A model generated the notes under the pieces. That model was not told the origin of the DNA, did no database searches, and was given only the letters and a program-made list of their open reading frames with translations. The position numbers were made by a program, and so were the translations under genes. From a virus, in IMG/VR virus record IMGVR_UViG_3300042934_001355, positions 1 to 54,604 of that record: 54,604 nucleotides of DNA; one strand, 5' to 3'. The stretch's first letter is position 1; each line of letters starts with the position of its first letter. This document shows positions 48,117-54,604 of this stretch, in pieces.

Positions 48117-48473
48117 TTAACTCGATGTTTTGCACCGCGCAATCATCCCTGAAACTGCTGTGCTGATATCTGATGCTTTTGGATCATAGTAAAATGTCGC
48201 ACTGGTCTGATGATGGCTGAACTTTGCAATTTCAACCCAGGCCACGGTTTCATTATCCTGCTCAAGGTTATATCGCTTCGTGCCATCCGGCAGAGGTTCA
48301 TCCTGCTCCAGATAGAGTCTTTGATCCTGTGCCGCTACGTTAAGGCAGGATTCAACCTGAAAAGGATGAGCATCGAAATAAGCGGTTTTTGTTGTCGGGT
48401 GTAATCCAACCCGTCCCATATCTACGCATCCGCCCATCAGACTTATGCTCAGGGCAATAATGATCTTCTTCAT
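48117..48473 (-). CDS. Host lipoprotein
   Basis: 118-aa precursor; MKKIIIALSISLMGGC contains a lipobox (LMGGC) and the mature chain begins CVDMG. Asp at +3 leaves final membrane location open. Mature part is mixed alpha/beta with two later cysteines. Family not recognised. Confidence 0.68.
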   Translation of the reverse strand: MKKIIIALSISLMGGCVDMGRVGLHPTTKTAYFDAHPFQVESCLNVAAQDQRLYLEQDEPLPDGTKRYNLEQDNETVAWVEIAKFSHHQTSATFYYDPKASDISTAVSGMIARCKTSS

Positions 48474-48939
48474 TAACTAAACCATCATAGTTATTTTGTT
48501 GACCAATAATATCCGGATATTGATCGTATCGCTCATTTTAATCAAAAATCTGCGCTTAATATTGCTGGCGTCACGGACTATATGTAACATTCTGCGCAAC
48601 GCATTATGATGTAAGCAACGGACAGGAACTCAGTAGCCCGCATCAGGTGACTCATGCTGTCTGCTGGTGTTAACCGTTGTCAGGTGAATGTCAGGTAAAT
48701 ATCACTCTGAATGGTTGCTCATCATATCGTTAGTCTGCTTTGAGGTGGATGCCCGAAAATCATTGCCTGCAGCCTTTGTTAGCCAGTTTATTATAAACAT
48801 GGATAGTTTTACGCAGTACATTACACACACATCAGGTTCACTAAAAACCGGCCCAGTAAAAGGCGTTATACCTCTGTTGTGTTACGCATGTTGAGGTGTC
48901 CTGATGAAAATCCTTACTACTTAAGTGCCTCTGAATATT
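48474..48939. other. Host intergenic region
   Basis: I see no gene, repeat or terminator with conviction. It holds the divergent upstream regions of the lipoprotein and glycosyltransferase genes. Confidence 0.4.
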
Positions 48940-49827
48940 ATGATTTATGACTGTTTTTTGTACTACGATGAAGATATCTTGCTTGAGATGCGTCTGAACA
49001 CGCTTGAGCATGTTGTTGATCGGTTTGTCATTGTGGAATCGCGCTATACCTTTACCGGAAAACGCCGGGAAAAGCTTCATTTTGATATTAAGAAGTTCGA
49101 TCGTTTCCGCGATAAAATTATTTATATTGTTAACGATATTGCGCCCAGATTTTATCAGGAAGCCTTTAAATCGAATAGTTCTCTGGTTAATGCGGGAGAG
49201 ACAGATCCCTGGGAAAATGAAGCCACTGCACGTAATCAGATTATGCAAGGGCTGGCCGGCGCGCAGGATGATGATATTGTTATTGTGTCAGACGTCGATG
49301 AAATTCCCCGGCCTGAGGCGATAAAAGCATTCAGTCATCAGCATCTTTGCACGACGCTGCATCAGCAATATTTCAATTTTAAATTTAATGTCCGGGTTTT
49401 AAATGACGACGGCACACCGCGCTGTGCCACCTTGGCGAAAATGGTGACCTGTAAAACGCTGCGAGACTTTTTTATGGGGCAACCGGAATTGCTTCGCAAT
49501 GTTAAGCGTCGTGGTACACCGATACGCGAGAACTGGTTGCGCTGGAAGTGGCTAAATTTCCGGACAAAAATCATTAAGAATGGAGGATGGCATTTTTCCT
49601 GGGTAATGAGCGATGAGCGCATCAGTGAAAAAATGTCTTCGATTTCTCATACCGAACGTAACTGTCCCGAATTTAACAATCCGGATCATATACGGCGCTG
49701 CGTTGAGAACAATATTGATATCTGGAACCGTCCGCGAAGGATGGAGATCGTGCCGGTGACATCCGAACATTTTCCAGCCTGGCTGGTTGAAAATCAGCAC
49801 CAGCTTGCCGATCTCATTAAATCTTAA
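48940..49827 (+). CDS. Glycosyltransferase family 17 protein
   Basis: 295 aa. MIYDCFLYYDEDILLEMRLN at the start, VVDRFVIVESRYTFTGKRRE, and a DxD-type motif in IVIVSDVDEIPRPEAI are hallmarks of GT17 (beta-1,4-GlcNAc transferase-like) enzymes that use nucleotide sugars and a divalent metal. Bacterial members act on surface glycans. A GTG at 48925 could start five residues earlier; family members usually begin at MIYDCF. Single gene, no operon partners. Confidence 0.85.
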   Translation: MIYDCFLYYDEDILLEMRLNTLEHVVDRFVIVESRYTFTGKRREKLHFDIKKFDRFRDKIIYIVNDIAPRFYQEAFKSNSSLVNAGETDPWENEATARNQIMQGLAGAQDDDIVIVSDVDEIPRPEAIKAFSHQHLCTTLHQQYFNFKFNVRVLNDDGTPRCATLAKMVTCKTLRDFFMGQPELLRNVKRRGTPIRENWLRWKWLNFRTKIIKNGGWHFSWVMSDERISEKMSSISHTERNCPEFNNPDHIRRCVENNIDIWNRPRRMEIVPVTSEHFPAWLVENQHQLADLIKS

Positions 49828-49865
49828 CGCTGACCAGCGCGCCCAGCGGGCGCGCCTCTCGCACA

Positions 49866-50066
49866 TCAGCTTGCCTTGTAAGGATCTTTTTTGTCATCCT
49901 GGCTGTCATCATTTTTGCGCGGCACTTCGCCATGATCTTTCGGCGCATCAGTGGCAGGATGATCATCTTCCTCGTAAGCATTACCAGCGTTTGGCGCGGC
50001 TTCCGGCAGGCTTTTGCTGACATCACCTTCTTTCTTACGTTCTTCATTCGTATTGTGCTTAAACAT
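49866..50066 (-). CDS. Small highly charged host protein
   Basis: 66 aa, almost without hydrophobic residues, rich in Asp, Glu, Lys (NTNEERKKEGDVSK, KNDDSQDDKKDPYKAS), probably unstructured. A strong AGGAGAG ribosome site supports translation. Resembles stress-type hydrophilic proteins only in composition. Confidence 0.65.
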   Translation of the reverse strand: MFKHNTNEERKKEGDVSKSLPEAAPNAGNAYEEDDHPATDAPKDHGEVPRKNDDSQDDKKDPYKAS

Positions 50067-50385
50067 AACTCTCTCCTTTTATTCCAGTCTCTTAAGTTTA
50101 GACCAGCACTGACATCCCGCATGCGCAGCGGATTAAAGAAGAAAAAAAAGCCCGCCAGCGGCGGGCTAATCGGAGTTTCTCTCATACTGAACACGTCATT
50201 TTTCGATGTTTGGGTGTGTACAGCAGGTTCATGCTAACCGGGAATCCCTGATGCAGTAATGGACAAACCTGCCATGTCGCTTGCGGCAGGTCACATTCCC
50301 GTCGATAAACAGATCGATAAATAAATTCGATTGAACGGATTAGCAAAAGGCATATAGTGGCCTGCGTTACCAGGAGATAGAAATT
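50067..50385. other. Intergenic region with possible leftward small RNA
   Basis: Carries a strong leftward terminator (50142-50167) with no annotated leftward gene upstream. A short leftward frame (MNLLYTPKHRKMTCSV, about 50182-50232) is the only candidate ORF. The right end is the promoter area of the 82-aa gene. Confidence 0.4.
50142..50167 (-). terminator. Leftward Rho-independent terminator
   Basis: AGCCCGCC-GCT-GGCGGGCT followed by eight T on the leftward strand. Confidence 0.85.
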
Positions 50386-50634
50386 ATGTTAAGAGACTAT
50401 TTAAAGATTGAAGCTGAAGATCAGTTAATCGAACAACGCTCGCTGAGCCTGAAAAATCGTGGTCAGGAAGAGGTCACCGAATGGATTATTGTAAATAGCC
50501 AGGGAGTTAAAAAAGGCGGCGTAACCCTGTTCGATAAACTCAGTACCCGCCGCTCATGGCCCGTGAATTACCGCATTATGCAGACCGATTTGCAGGGCAA
50601 AGTGGTGGTAGATCAACTGACCGATGCCCTGTAA
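50386..50634 (+). CDS. Hypothetical host protein
   Basis: 82 aa, MLRDYLKIEAEDQLIEQRS, with VTEWIIVNSQGVKKGGVTLF. CAGGAG ribosome site and own terminator, so a single-gene unit. Not recognised. Confidence 0.65.
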   Translation: MLRDYLKIEAEDQLIEQRSLSLKNRGQEEVTEWIIVNSQGVKKGGVTLFDKLSTRRSWPVNYRIMQTDLQGKVVVDQLTDAL

Positions 50635-50678
50635 CTGTCCGGTTATAAACTCAGCCACTGTTGTACGATGAAAAGTGA

Positions 50679-50701
50679 ACCCGCGCACGGCGGGTTTTTT
50701 T
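50679..50701 (+). terminator. Rho-independent terminator
   Basis: ACCCGC-GCACG-GCGGGT followed by TTTTTT, just after the 82-aa gene and touching the stop of the convergent repressor gene. Confidence 0.85.
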
Positions 50702-51332
50702 ATGGCTGGCGGTATCGTCGCAGTTCCACCAGCGTACCAATCAGCTTCAGGCTGTCCCGGCTGGATTGCAGCTCAGGGAAATTGATATTGACCGGTGCCA
50801 GTTCAAACTGCATGACGCCATTTTCACTGCCGCGCTGACGCCAGGTGCGTAGCAGCACGACCTGTTGCTGCAATGCCAGCACGCAGTCGCCGGGCTGAGG
50901 TGACTGCGTGGGATCGATGATCACCACATCATTCCGCAGAATCGCGGGCGTCATCGCCTGTTCTTCCACCCGGATGGCAAAGCTCTGCTGTGAAAGCGCC
51001 ATGTCGTTGTGCATCAGCAGTTCATGCCGGACGGAACCGGCCTCGCTCAGCCATCGCGGCACGTCGCGCTGTGCAAGCAGTGGGATCTGGTGCAGACCAC
51101 TCCAGGCGCTTTCGCTGAAAACAGGACCATCCCCATCTATCAGAAAAGCCGGTGCGCAGCCCAGCGCTTCAGCGAGCCGCAGCAGGTTCTCACCGCGCGG
51201 CAGCGTCTCCTCTTTTTCCCATTGCGAAATCGCCACATGGGACACTTTTACCTGTTGCGCCAATTGCTTCTGCGTTAACTGCAGCGATTTACGTCGGAGT
51301 CGGATGCGGTCACCCAGCGTTTCGTTTTTCAT
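50700..51332 (-). CDS. CI-like XRE regulator with degenerate S24 domain
   Basis: 210 aa. The N-terminal helix-turn-helix (LTQKQLAQQVKVSHVAISQWEKEE) is close to P22 C2-type repressors. In the C-terminal domain the serine motif GDSM is replaced by EEQAM and the lysine region reads ALQQQVVLLRTW, so self-cleavage should be lost. It is divergent from two membrane-protein genes, and a perfect palindrome sits in its promoter. Likely a domesticated phage repressor no longer sensitive to RecA. Confidence 0.8.
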   Translation of the reverse strand: MKNETLGDRIRLRRKSLQLTQKQLAQQVKVSHVAISQWEKEETLPRGENLLRLAEALGCAPAFLIDGDGPVFSESAWSGLHQIPLLAQRDVPRWLSEAGSVRHELLMHNDMALSQQSFAIRVEEQAMTPAILRNDVVIIDPTQSPQPGDCVLALQQQVVLLRTWRQRGSENGVMQFELAPVNINFPELQSSRDSLKLIGTLVELRRYRQP

Positions 51333-51358
51333 AAGCTTGACTTTTTGGTTGAGAGTGA

Positions 51359-51374
51359 CTTAAGTATACTTAAG
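51359..51374. promoter_or_regulatory. Palindromic operator
   Basis: CTTAAGTATACTTAAG is a perfect 16-bp palindrome 27 bases before the regulator start. Related half-sites TTTAAGC and TCTTAA follow at 51381-51396. Probably bound by the neighbouring regulator to control itself and the divergent genes. Confidence 0.7.
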
Positions 51375-51468
51375 CTTGGTATTTAAGCAATCTTAAATTT
51401 CATGCGGGGGACGTGGCTAAGCAGCACGCAGTAAGTTCCAGAGACCTTACCGTACAAAGGGGTGTGGC

Positions 51469-51852
51469 ATGGAAAGTAGTCTGATTACCAGTATGGGTGC
51501 GTTAGTTCTGGGTGGGGGGGCAGCAGCACTGTTCTGGAAACCGTTATTGGCGGGAATTGCGTCAATCGTTACCAGTAATCGAGCCGGCGGCGAAATTATT
51601 ACCAGCTACAAAGAGCAGGTGGTGTTGCTGAAAGAGAGCAACGTGCTGATACGGGAGGAGAACGATGAATTACGCGAACGGCACGACAGGAATCTGCGGC
51701 GTATCTCGACACTCGAAACGGATCTTCGGTTAATCAAGAATGCGGTAGGGATTTTACTGGCAATGACCGAAACCGATCAGAACGATAAATTTCGTAATGA
51801 GATTGATCGGCTTATCTCAACTCTGGAGGATCGCAGTGATGGCCACGATTAA
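51469..51852 (+). CDS. Membrane-anchored coiled-coil protein
   Basis: 127 aa. N-terminal membrane segment (MGALVLGGGAAALFWKPLLA), then a long coiled coil (KESNVLIREENDELRERHDR). The end overlaps the next gene by 14 bp. It is divergent from the CI-like regulator, as phage early or lysis genes would be. Function unknown. Confidence 0.68.
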   Translation: MESSLITSMGALVLGGGAAALFWKPLLAGIASIVTSNRAGGEIITSYKEQVVLLKESNVLIREENDELRERHDRNLRRISTLETDLRLIKNAVGILLAMTETDQNDKFRNEIDRLISTLEDRSDGHD

Positions 51853-52180
51853 TAGCACTAAGGCACCTATGTCTTACCGGCGCAAAGTTATCCTCGGCTG
51901 CGTATTGCTGAGCTGTTCGATGATTTGCATCCTGATGACGATCATTTTTCTCTACGTCAGTAACACCGCAAACAAGCGGGTCGAGGAGATTCGGGCGGAT
52001 TACCGCTTAATTGCGGCGCGGCGTGATGACAGAGTGGAGCTGCTGACCGATCAGGTTGCAGCAATACAGCACAAGCTGGATGCAATACCGGATCGCATAG
52101 CCGACAAAACGGTCATAAAAGTCAAAGAGGTCGTCACTGAGAGTGAGGTGCCAGCCGTGAAATCCGGTCATAAACCATAA
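51839..52180 (+). CDS. Single-pass membrane protein with coiled coil
   Basis: 113 aa; one TM segment (VILGCVLLSCSMICILMTII) followed by a charged helical periplasmic-type domain. The ATG overlaps the preceding gene, so the two are translationally coupled and the products may pair. Topology resembles i-spanins, but no Rz1-like gene was found inside. Confidence 0.65.
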   Translation: MATINSTKAPMSYRRKVILGCVLLSCSMICILMTIIFLYVSNTANKRVEEIRADYRLIAARRDDRVELLTDQVAAIQHKLDAIPDRIADKTVIKVKEVVTESEVPAVKSGHKP

Positions 52181-52331
52181 CTTCCGATTATTCTTAATGC
52201 GGCTTCGCTATTATCGACTAGTTTTAAATATCCGGGCAACATTTTGTACCTGAATGCAGGCCCGCTGATTGGCCGGTTGATGAACCGCTAAGCCTACTCA
52301 CTTTGGATAGATGACCAGAAGGAAATTTAGC

Positions 52332-52598
52332 ATGAGCGATTCAACAGAAACCAAGACCAAAACTGAATATCTGCGTGACGTGACTTCTCAGCTAAAAGAG
52401 ATGCGTCACTATGCTCAGACCAACACCGAAACCCTTTCCAGCCAATGGTTAGCGTTTGATGCGGGTGAGTATAAAGACAAGACCAACGCCGACCGAATCG
52501 ATGCGTTGCTGAATAAGCAGGGTAAACTGCTGGAAGATCTGGATGCCGCGATTCAGGACATCGAGATTGAAGTTAATCACAGCGAGCAGGAGAGCTAA
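52332..52598 (+). CDS. Hypothetical small helical host protein
   Basis: 88 aa, MSDSTETKTKTEYLRDVTSQ, mainly helical and acidic, no membrane segment. The start is fixed by AAGGAA upstream of the ATG at 52332. Not recognised. Confidence 0.65.
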   Translation: MSDSTETKTKTEYLRDVTSQLKEMRHYAQTNTETLSSQWLAFDAGEYKDKTNADRIDALLNKQGKLLEDLDAAIQDIEIEVNHSEQES

Positions 52599-52636
52599 GT
52601 CATCTCCTGCTAACTGATGTGGTGGCCGTTAAGGGA

Positions 52637-52876
52637 TTAATCGGCCACCAGCCACATTTCCGCTTCGTCGAACATCTCTTCAACAATCCGCGCAACCGTC
52701 GCTTTATCGTTCTTACTCAAATCAGTATCAATCGCGTTACGTTCCATCGGCTTGACCTTAACTTCAATGTCAGGGAACACCCGATGCACCCGCTTTTCCA
52801 GCTCCTCACGAATCATCTCGCGAGCACCCGGTAAACCGGCAACGTTGCGCTTGTCATAAATCAACTCAACAAACAT
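52637..52876 (-). CDS. DinI-like SOS protein
   Basis: 79 aa with DinI family features: REELEKRVHRVFPDIEVKVK, then a C-terminal helix VARIVEEMFDEAEMWLVAD with the acidic face used to bind RecA filaments. A LexA box lies 41 bp upstream. It should modulate RecA activity late in the SOS response. It is a family member, not necessarily the orthologue of E. coli dinI. Confidence 0.85.
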   Translation of the reverse strand: MFVELIYDKRNVAGLPGAREMIREELEKRVHRVFPDIEVKVKPMERNAIDTDLSKNDKATVARIVEEMFDEAEMWLVAD

Positions 52877-52916
52877 GATGGCAATCCATTCAGGGCAAAA
52901 TCGCTGACATATAATA

Positions 52917-52932
52917 CTGTAAATAAAAACAG
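52917..52932 (-). promoter_or_regulatory. LexA box of the dinI-like gene
   Basis: CTGTAAATAAAAACAG, CTG-N10-CAG with TA flanks, upstream of the leftward dinI-like gene. Confidence 0.85.
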
Positions 52933-53050
52933 TAGCAAGGCAGCGCGCCTGATTTCGTGTAAATTTTTATCTCGCATAAACCTCAATCTTCGACTAGCAA
53001 AATGCGCACGCATCGCGACATAATGGCGGCTTACTTTTAGGAGGTCCGCG

Positions 53051-53350
53051 ATGCGACAACTGGTAATTGATATTCTGCTAAAACTGGCAAAGATGGACGT
53101 CGATGCAAAAGAGTTGACGGCGCAGCTTGAAGCGCAGTCCCTGCTGGTTGCGGCGCTGCTGGTGCAGGCGAAACAGGACAACTCGCTGACTATTTCAGAA
53201 ACGGTGCAGGATGCCATTGTTACCGCTTCGCAATCTTCGACCGAGTTTCTGCAGTCTGATGTGGATCTGCTGCTGACGCATATTAATCGTCTGCTGGCGG
53301 TAGCGAGTTATGTTGAAGTAAAGGGTAAAGCGACGGAAGGTGAAGGGTAG
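53051..53350 (+). CDS. iraP: IraP-like anti-adaptor (host copy)
   Basis: 99 aa; MRQLVIDILLKLAKMDVDAK and KELTAQLEAQSLLVAALL match E. coli IraP ([38 protein letters not shown]). IraP inhibits RssB and so stabilises sigma-S under stress. A TTTTAGGAGG ribosome site is present. The prophage carries a relative at 9536-9901. Confidence 0.8.
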   Translation: MRQLVIDILLKLAKMDVDAKELTAQLEAQSLLVAALLVQAKQDNSLTISETVQDAIVTASQSSTEFLQSDVDLLLTHINRLLAVASYVEVKGKATEGEG

Positions 53351-53552
53351 GGGCGGATAAAAAAATTCGCCTCTGGAGGTGGAATTGAGACAACACCTGC
53401 AGAGGCAGTGCATCAGCACTATTCGTTAAAGGACAATCACGACCTGAGTCGCACGCCGAAGTTATACACTTTCCCCCGGTTAGTACAATTTTATCTGCAG
53501 TGCCGGAACTGGTTGGAGGTGTTTGCAATATACAACTTCAGCGCGGCCCTGA

Positions 53553-53876
53553 TTAAAGCTCGTTTTTGATGCAAAACTCTTCCCAGCTCATCCCCAGCGA
53601 CTCAGCATGAGATTTGAGATAAGTCTCGATAGCTTCAGCCGCCACCGCTTTATCCGGCTCAGCGAGCTGAATAGAAAAGATCATTCCATCCAGATTCTTC
53701 TGCCGCAAAAAGGCCGCATAGATGCGTTCGGCATGCCATTCGCGCAGCTGTCGCAGTGACAGGTTAGCTGCACGGGCGTCGCTCTCCGTTAATTCATCAA
53801 GTGCAGACTGAAAGTCGGGATGCGCGGTAAAAAACATCTCGCGCGCCTGGGCATAGTAGGCTTCTGGCGTTTTCAT
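53553..53876 (-). CDS. DUF6388-like host protein
   Basis: 107 aa, beginning MKTPEAYYAQAREMFFTAHP, helical throughout, ending LGMSWEEFCIKNEL. The ATG at 53876 has CAGGAAT at the right distance; the reading frame is open further upstream without a ribosome site. Family call is tentative and function unknown. Confidence 0.65.
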   Translation of the reverse strand: MKTPEAYYAQAREMFFTAHPDFQSALDELTESDARAANLSLRQLREWHAERIYAAFLRQKNLDGMIFSIQLAEPDKAVAAEAIETYLKSHAESLGMSWEEFCIKNEL

Positions 53877-54130
53877 ATTCATATTCCTGAAAGTCTGTTG
53901 CAGCGCGTCAGTGTAGCGGGTTGTCTTCCGCTTGTCAGGCGTGACAAAAGACGGAGTTTGCATCAGTTCAGCCTCTGAACTTCCGGTCAAAAACCTGACC
54001 GTGGAGCTCACTGCGGGATAAATTCTGGCGCAATCAGGGTCTGCGTGGTGTTTGAACACCCAGATACCTTGCGCAACGCGGTGGAAAAATTATAACGTAG
54101 CCGCCATTGATGGGATCTTAGGGATTAAAC

Positions 54131-54604
54131 ATGAAAAAGTGGATGCTGATTGCCGCGCTGGCACTGAGTGGCTGTGCACAAATCAACGATTATGAAAATG
54201 CGGTGCAAACGCCGGCGCCCGCTGATCTGCAGGGAACCTGGCAAACCGTCGGTCCACAGAGCAGCCTGATCAGCGATAAGGCGATAGCCAGTGTGATCAT
54301 CAATGCGGATGGCAGCACGCTGGACTGCCGCCAGTGGATGCGGGTGATTGCGAAGCCGGGCAAACTGACCCGGTTAAGCGGCGATTATGTCAACGTCACG
54401 CGTCAGGTACGGGTGATGCCGCTGGTCGTGGAGAATGGCGAGCTGAGCTATGACAGGATGACTCTGCGTAAAGTGGCGCGTCCGACCGTTGAGTGTCAGC
54501 AGGCGCTGGAAGAGGTGGCGAAACAGCCGAAAGCCGCCGTGATTCAGAACATCGAACCGCAACTGCTGCGCACACCGATTACAGAAAACAACGCGAAGTC
54601 ATAA
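54131..54604 (+). CDS. yedD: YedD-like lipoprotein
   Basis: 157-aa precursor. MKKWMLIAALALSGC carries a lipobox. The mature part has LQGTWQTVGPQ and GSTLDCRQWMRVIAKPGKLT, matching E. coli YedD (AGYWQTKGPQ, GDTLDCRQWQRVIAVPGKLT). A conserved enterobacterial outer-membrane lipoprotein of unknown role. Complete up to the last base of the window. Confidence 0.85.
   Translation: MKKWMLIAALALSGCAQINDYENAVQTPAPADLQGTWQTVGPQSSLISDKAIASVIINADGSTLDCRQWMRVIAKPGKLTRLSGDYVNVTRQVRVMPLVVENGELSYDRMTLRKVARPTVECQQALEEVAKQPKAAVIQNIEPQLLRTPITENNAKS

Noticed and set aside
49362-49866. Leftward frames over the glycosyltransferase gene
   Set aside because: Complementary shadows of a clear GT17 gene, without ribosome sites or family features.
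1-54604. CRISPR array or insertion sequence
   Set aside because: No regularly spaced repeat-spacer pattern and no transposase-like protein or terminal inverted repeats found. The only tandem repeats are the O-gene iterons.

Overview
The window is an apparently complete lambdoid prophage (about 1-47,240) followed by about 7.4 kb of host chromosome. Host genes such as a yedD-like lipoprotein, an iraP-like anti-adaptor and a dinI-like SOS gene point to Enterobacterales. A Pantoea/Erwinia-type host is my guess and is not proven by anything here. The virion genes (lambda-type tape measure, NlpC/P60, J tip, tailspike; Terminase_3; DUF1073-type portal; MuF head protein) indicate a long non-contractile-tailed phage.

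Layout. 1-1,560: leftward integrase and excisionase. 1,908-5,406: an AT-rich cargo island with a GHKL/MORC-like ATPase, a Rossmann-fold methyltransferase-like protein and a convergent cytosine-5 DNA methyltransferase. 5,820-10,750: leftward PL operon with an antiterminator N (P22-like arginine-rich N-terminus, lambda-like C-terminal tail), cIII, two small genes, RecE-like exonuclease, RecT annealing protein, a small DNA-binding protein and a LexA-box-preceded pair of paralogous small proteins. An oppositely oriented iraP-like anti-adaptor lies inside this arm. 10,650-13,331: immunity region with PL/OL, nutL, two lysogeny-position genes where lambda has rexAB, cI, OR/PR, cro, nutR, PRE and cII. 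13,366-19,420: a GIY-YIG gene, replication genes O and P with an iteron origin inside O, a nin region (ninB, ninH, ninF, ninG, a DpdA/TGT-like protein) and antiterminator Q. 19,812-21,021: an S21-type pinholin, SAR endolysin, and Rz with embedded Rz1. 21,046-23,800: accessory genes, a tRNA-like element, one frameshifted ORF and a relic of a different small terminase gene. 23,941-45,099: packaging, head and tail genes, interrupted by several moron-like genes. 45,126-47,214: a membrane acyltransferase (likely surface modification) and a LexA-box operon ending in a UmuD'-mimic that lacks catalytic residues.

The switch logic can be read directly from the DNA. There are 17-bp operators (TTTAGC-N5-GCTAAA) at OL and OR, with PL and PR cores wrapped around OL1 and OR1. 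boxA/boxB sites lie in both arms, and a TTGC-N6-TTGC CII site lies opposite the start of cII. CI keeps the autocleavage Ala-Gly, Ser and Lys, so induction should be RecA-dependent. Two phage operons carry their own LexA boxes. Arm-type integrase repeats occur at both prophage ends, which places attR just right of 47,236 and attL just outside the left edge of the window.

Host flank 47,598-54,604: a small periplasmic protein, a lipoprotein, a family-17 glycosyltransferase, a phage-derived-looking repressor with a dead S24 domain, two membrane proteins, a DinI-like gene with a LexA box, a host IraP-like gene (so the prophage gene has a chromosomal relative 43 kb away), a DUF6388-like protein and YedD. 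The best candidates for undescribed biology are the ATPase/methyltransferase island, the rex-position gene pair, the prophage anti-adaptor, the UmuD' mimic and the tRNA-like element.
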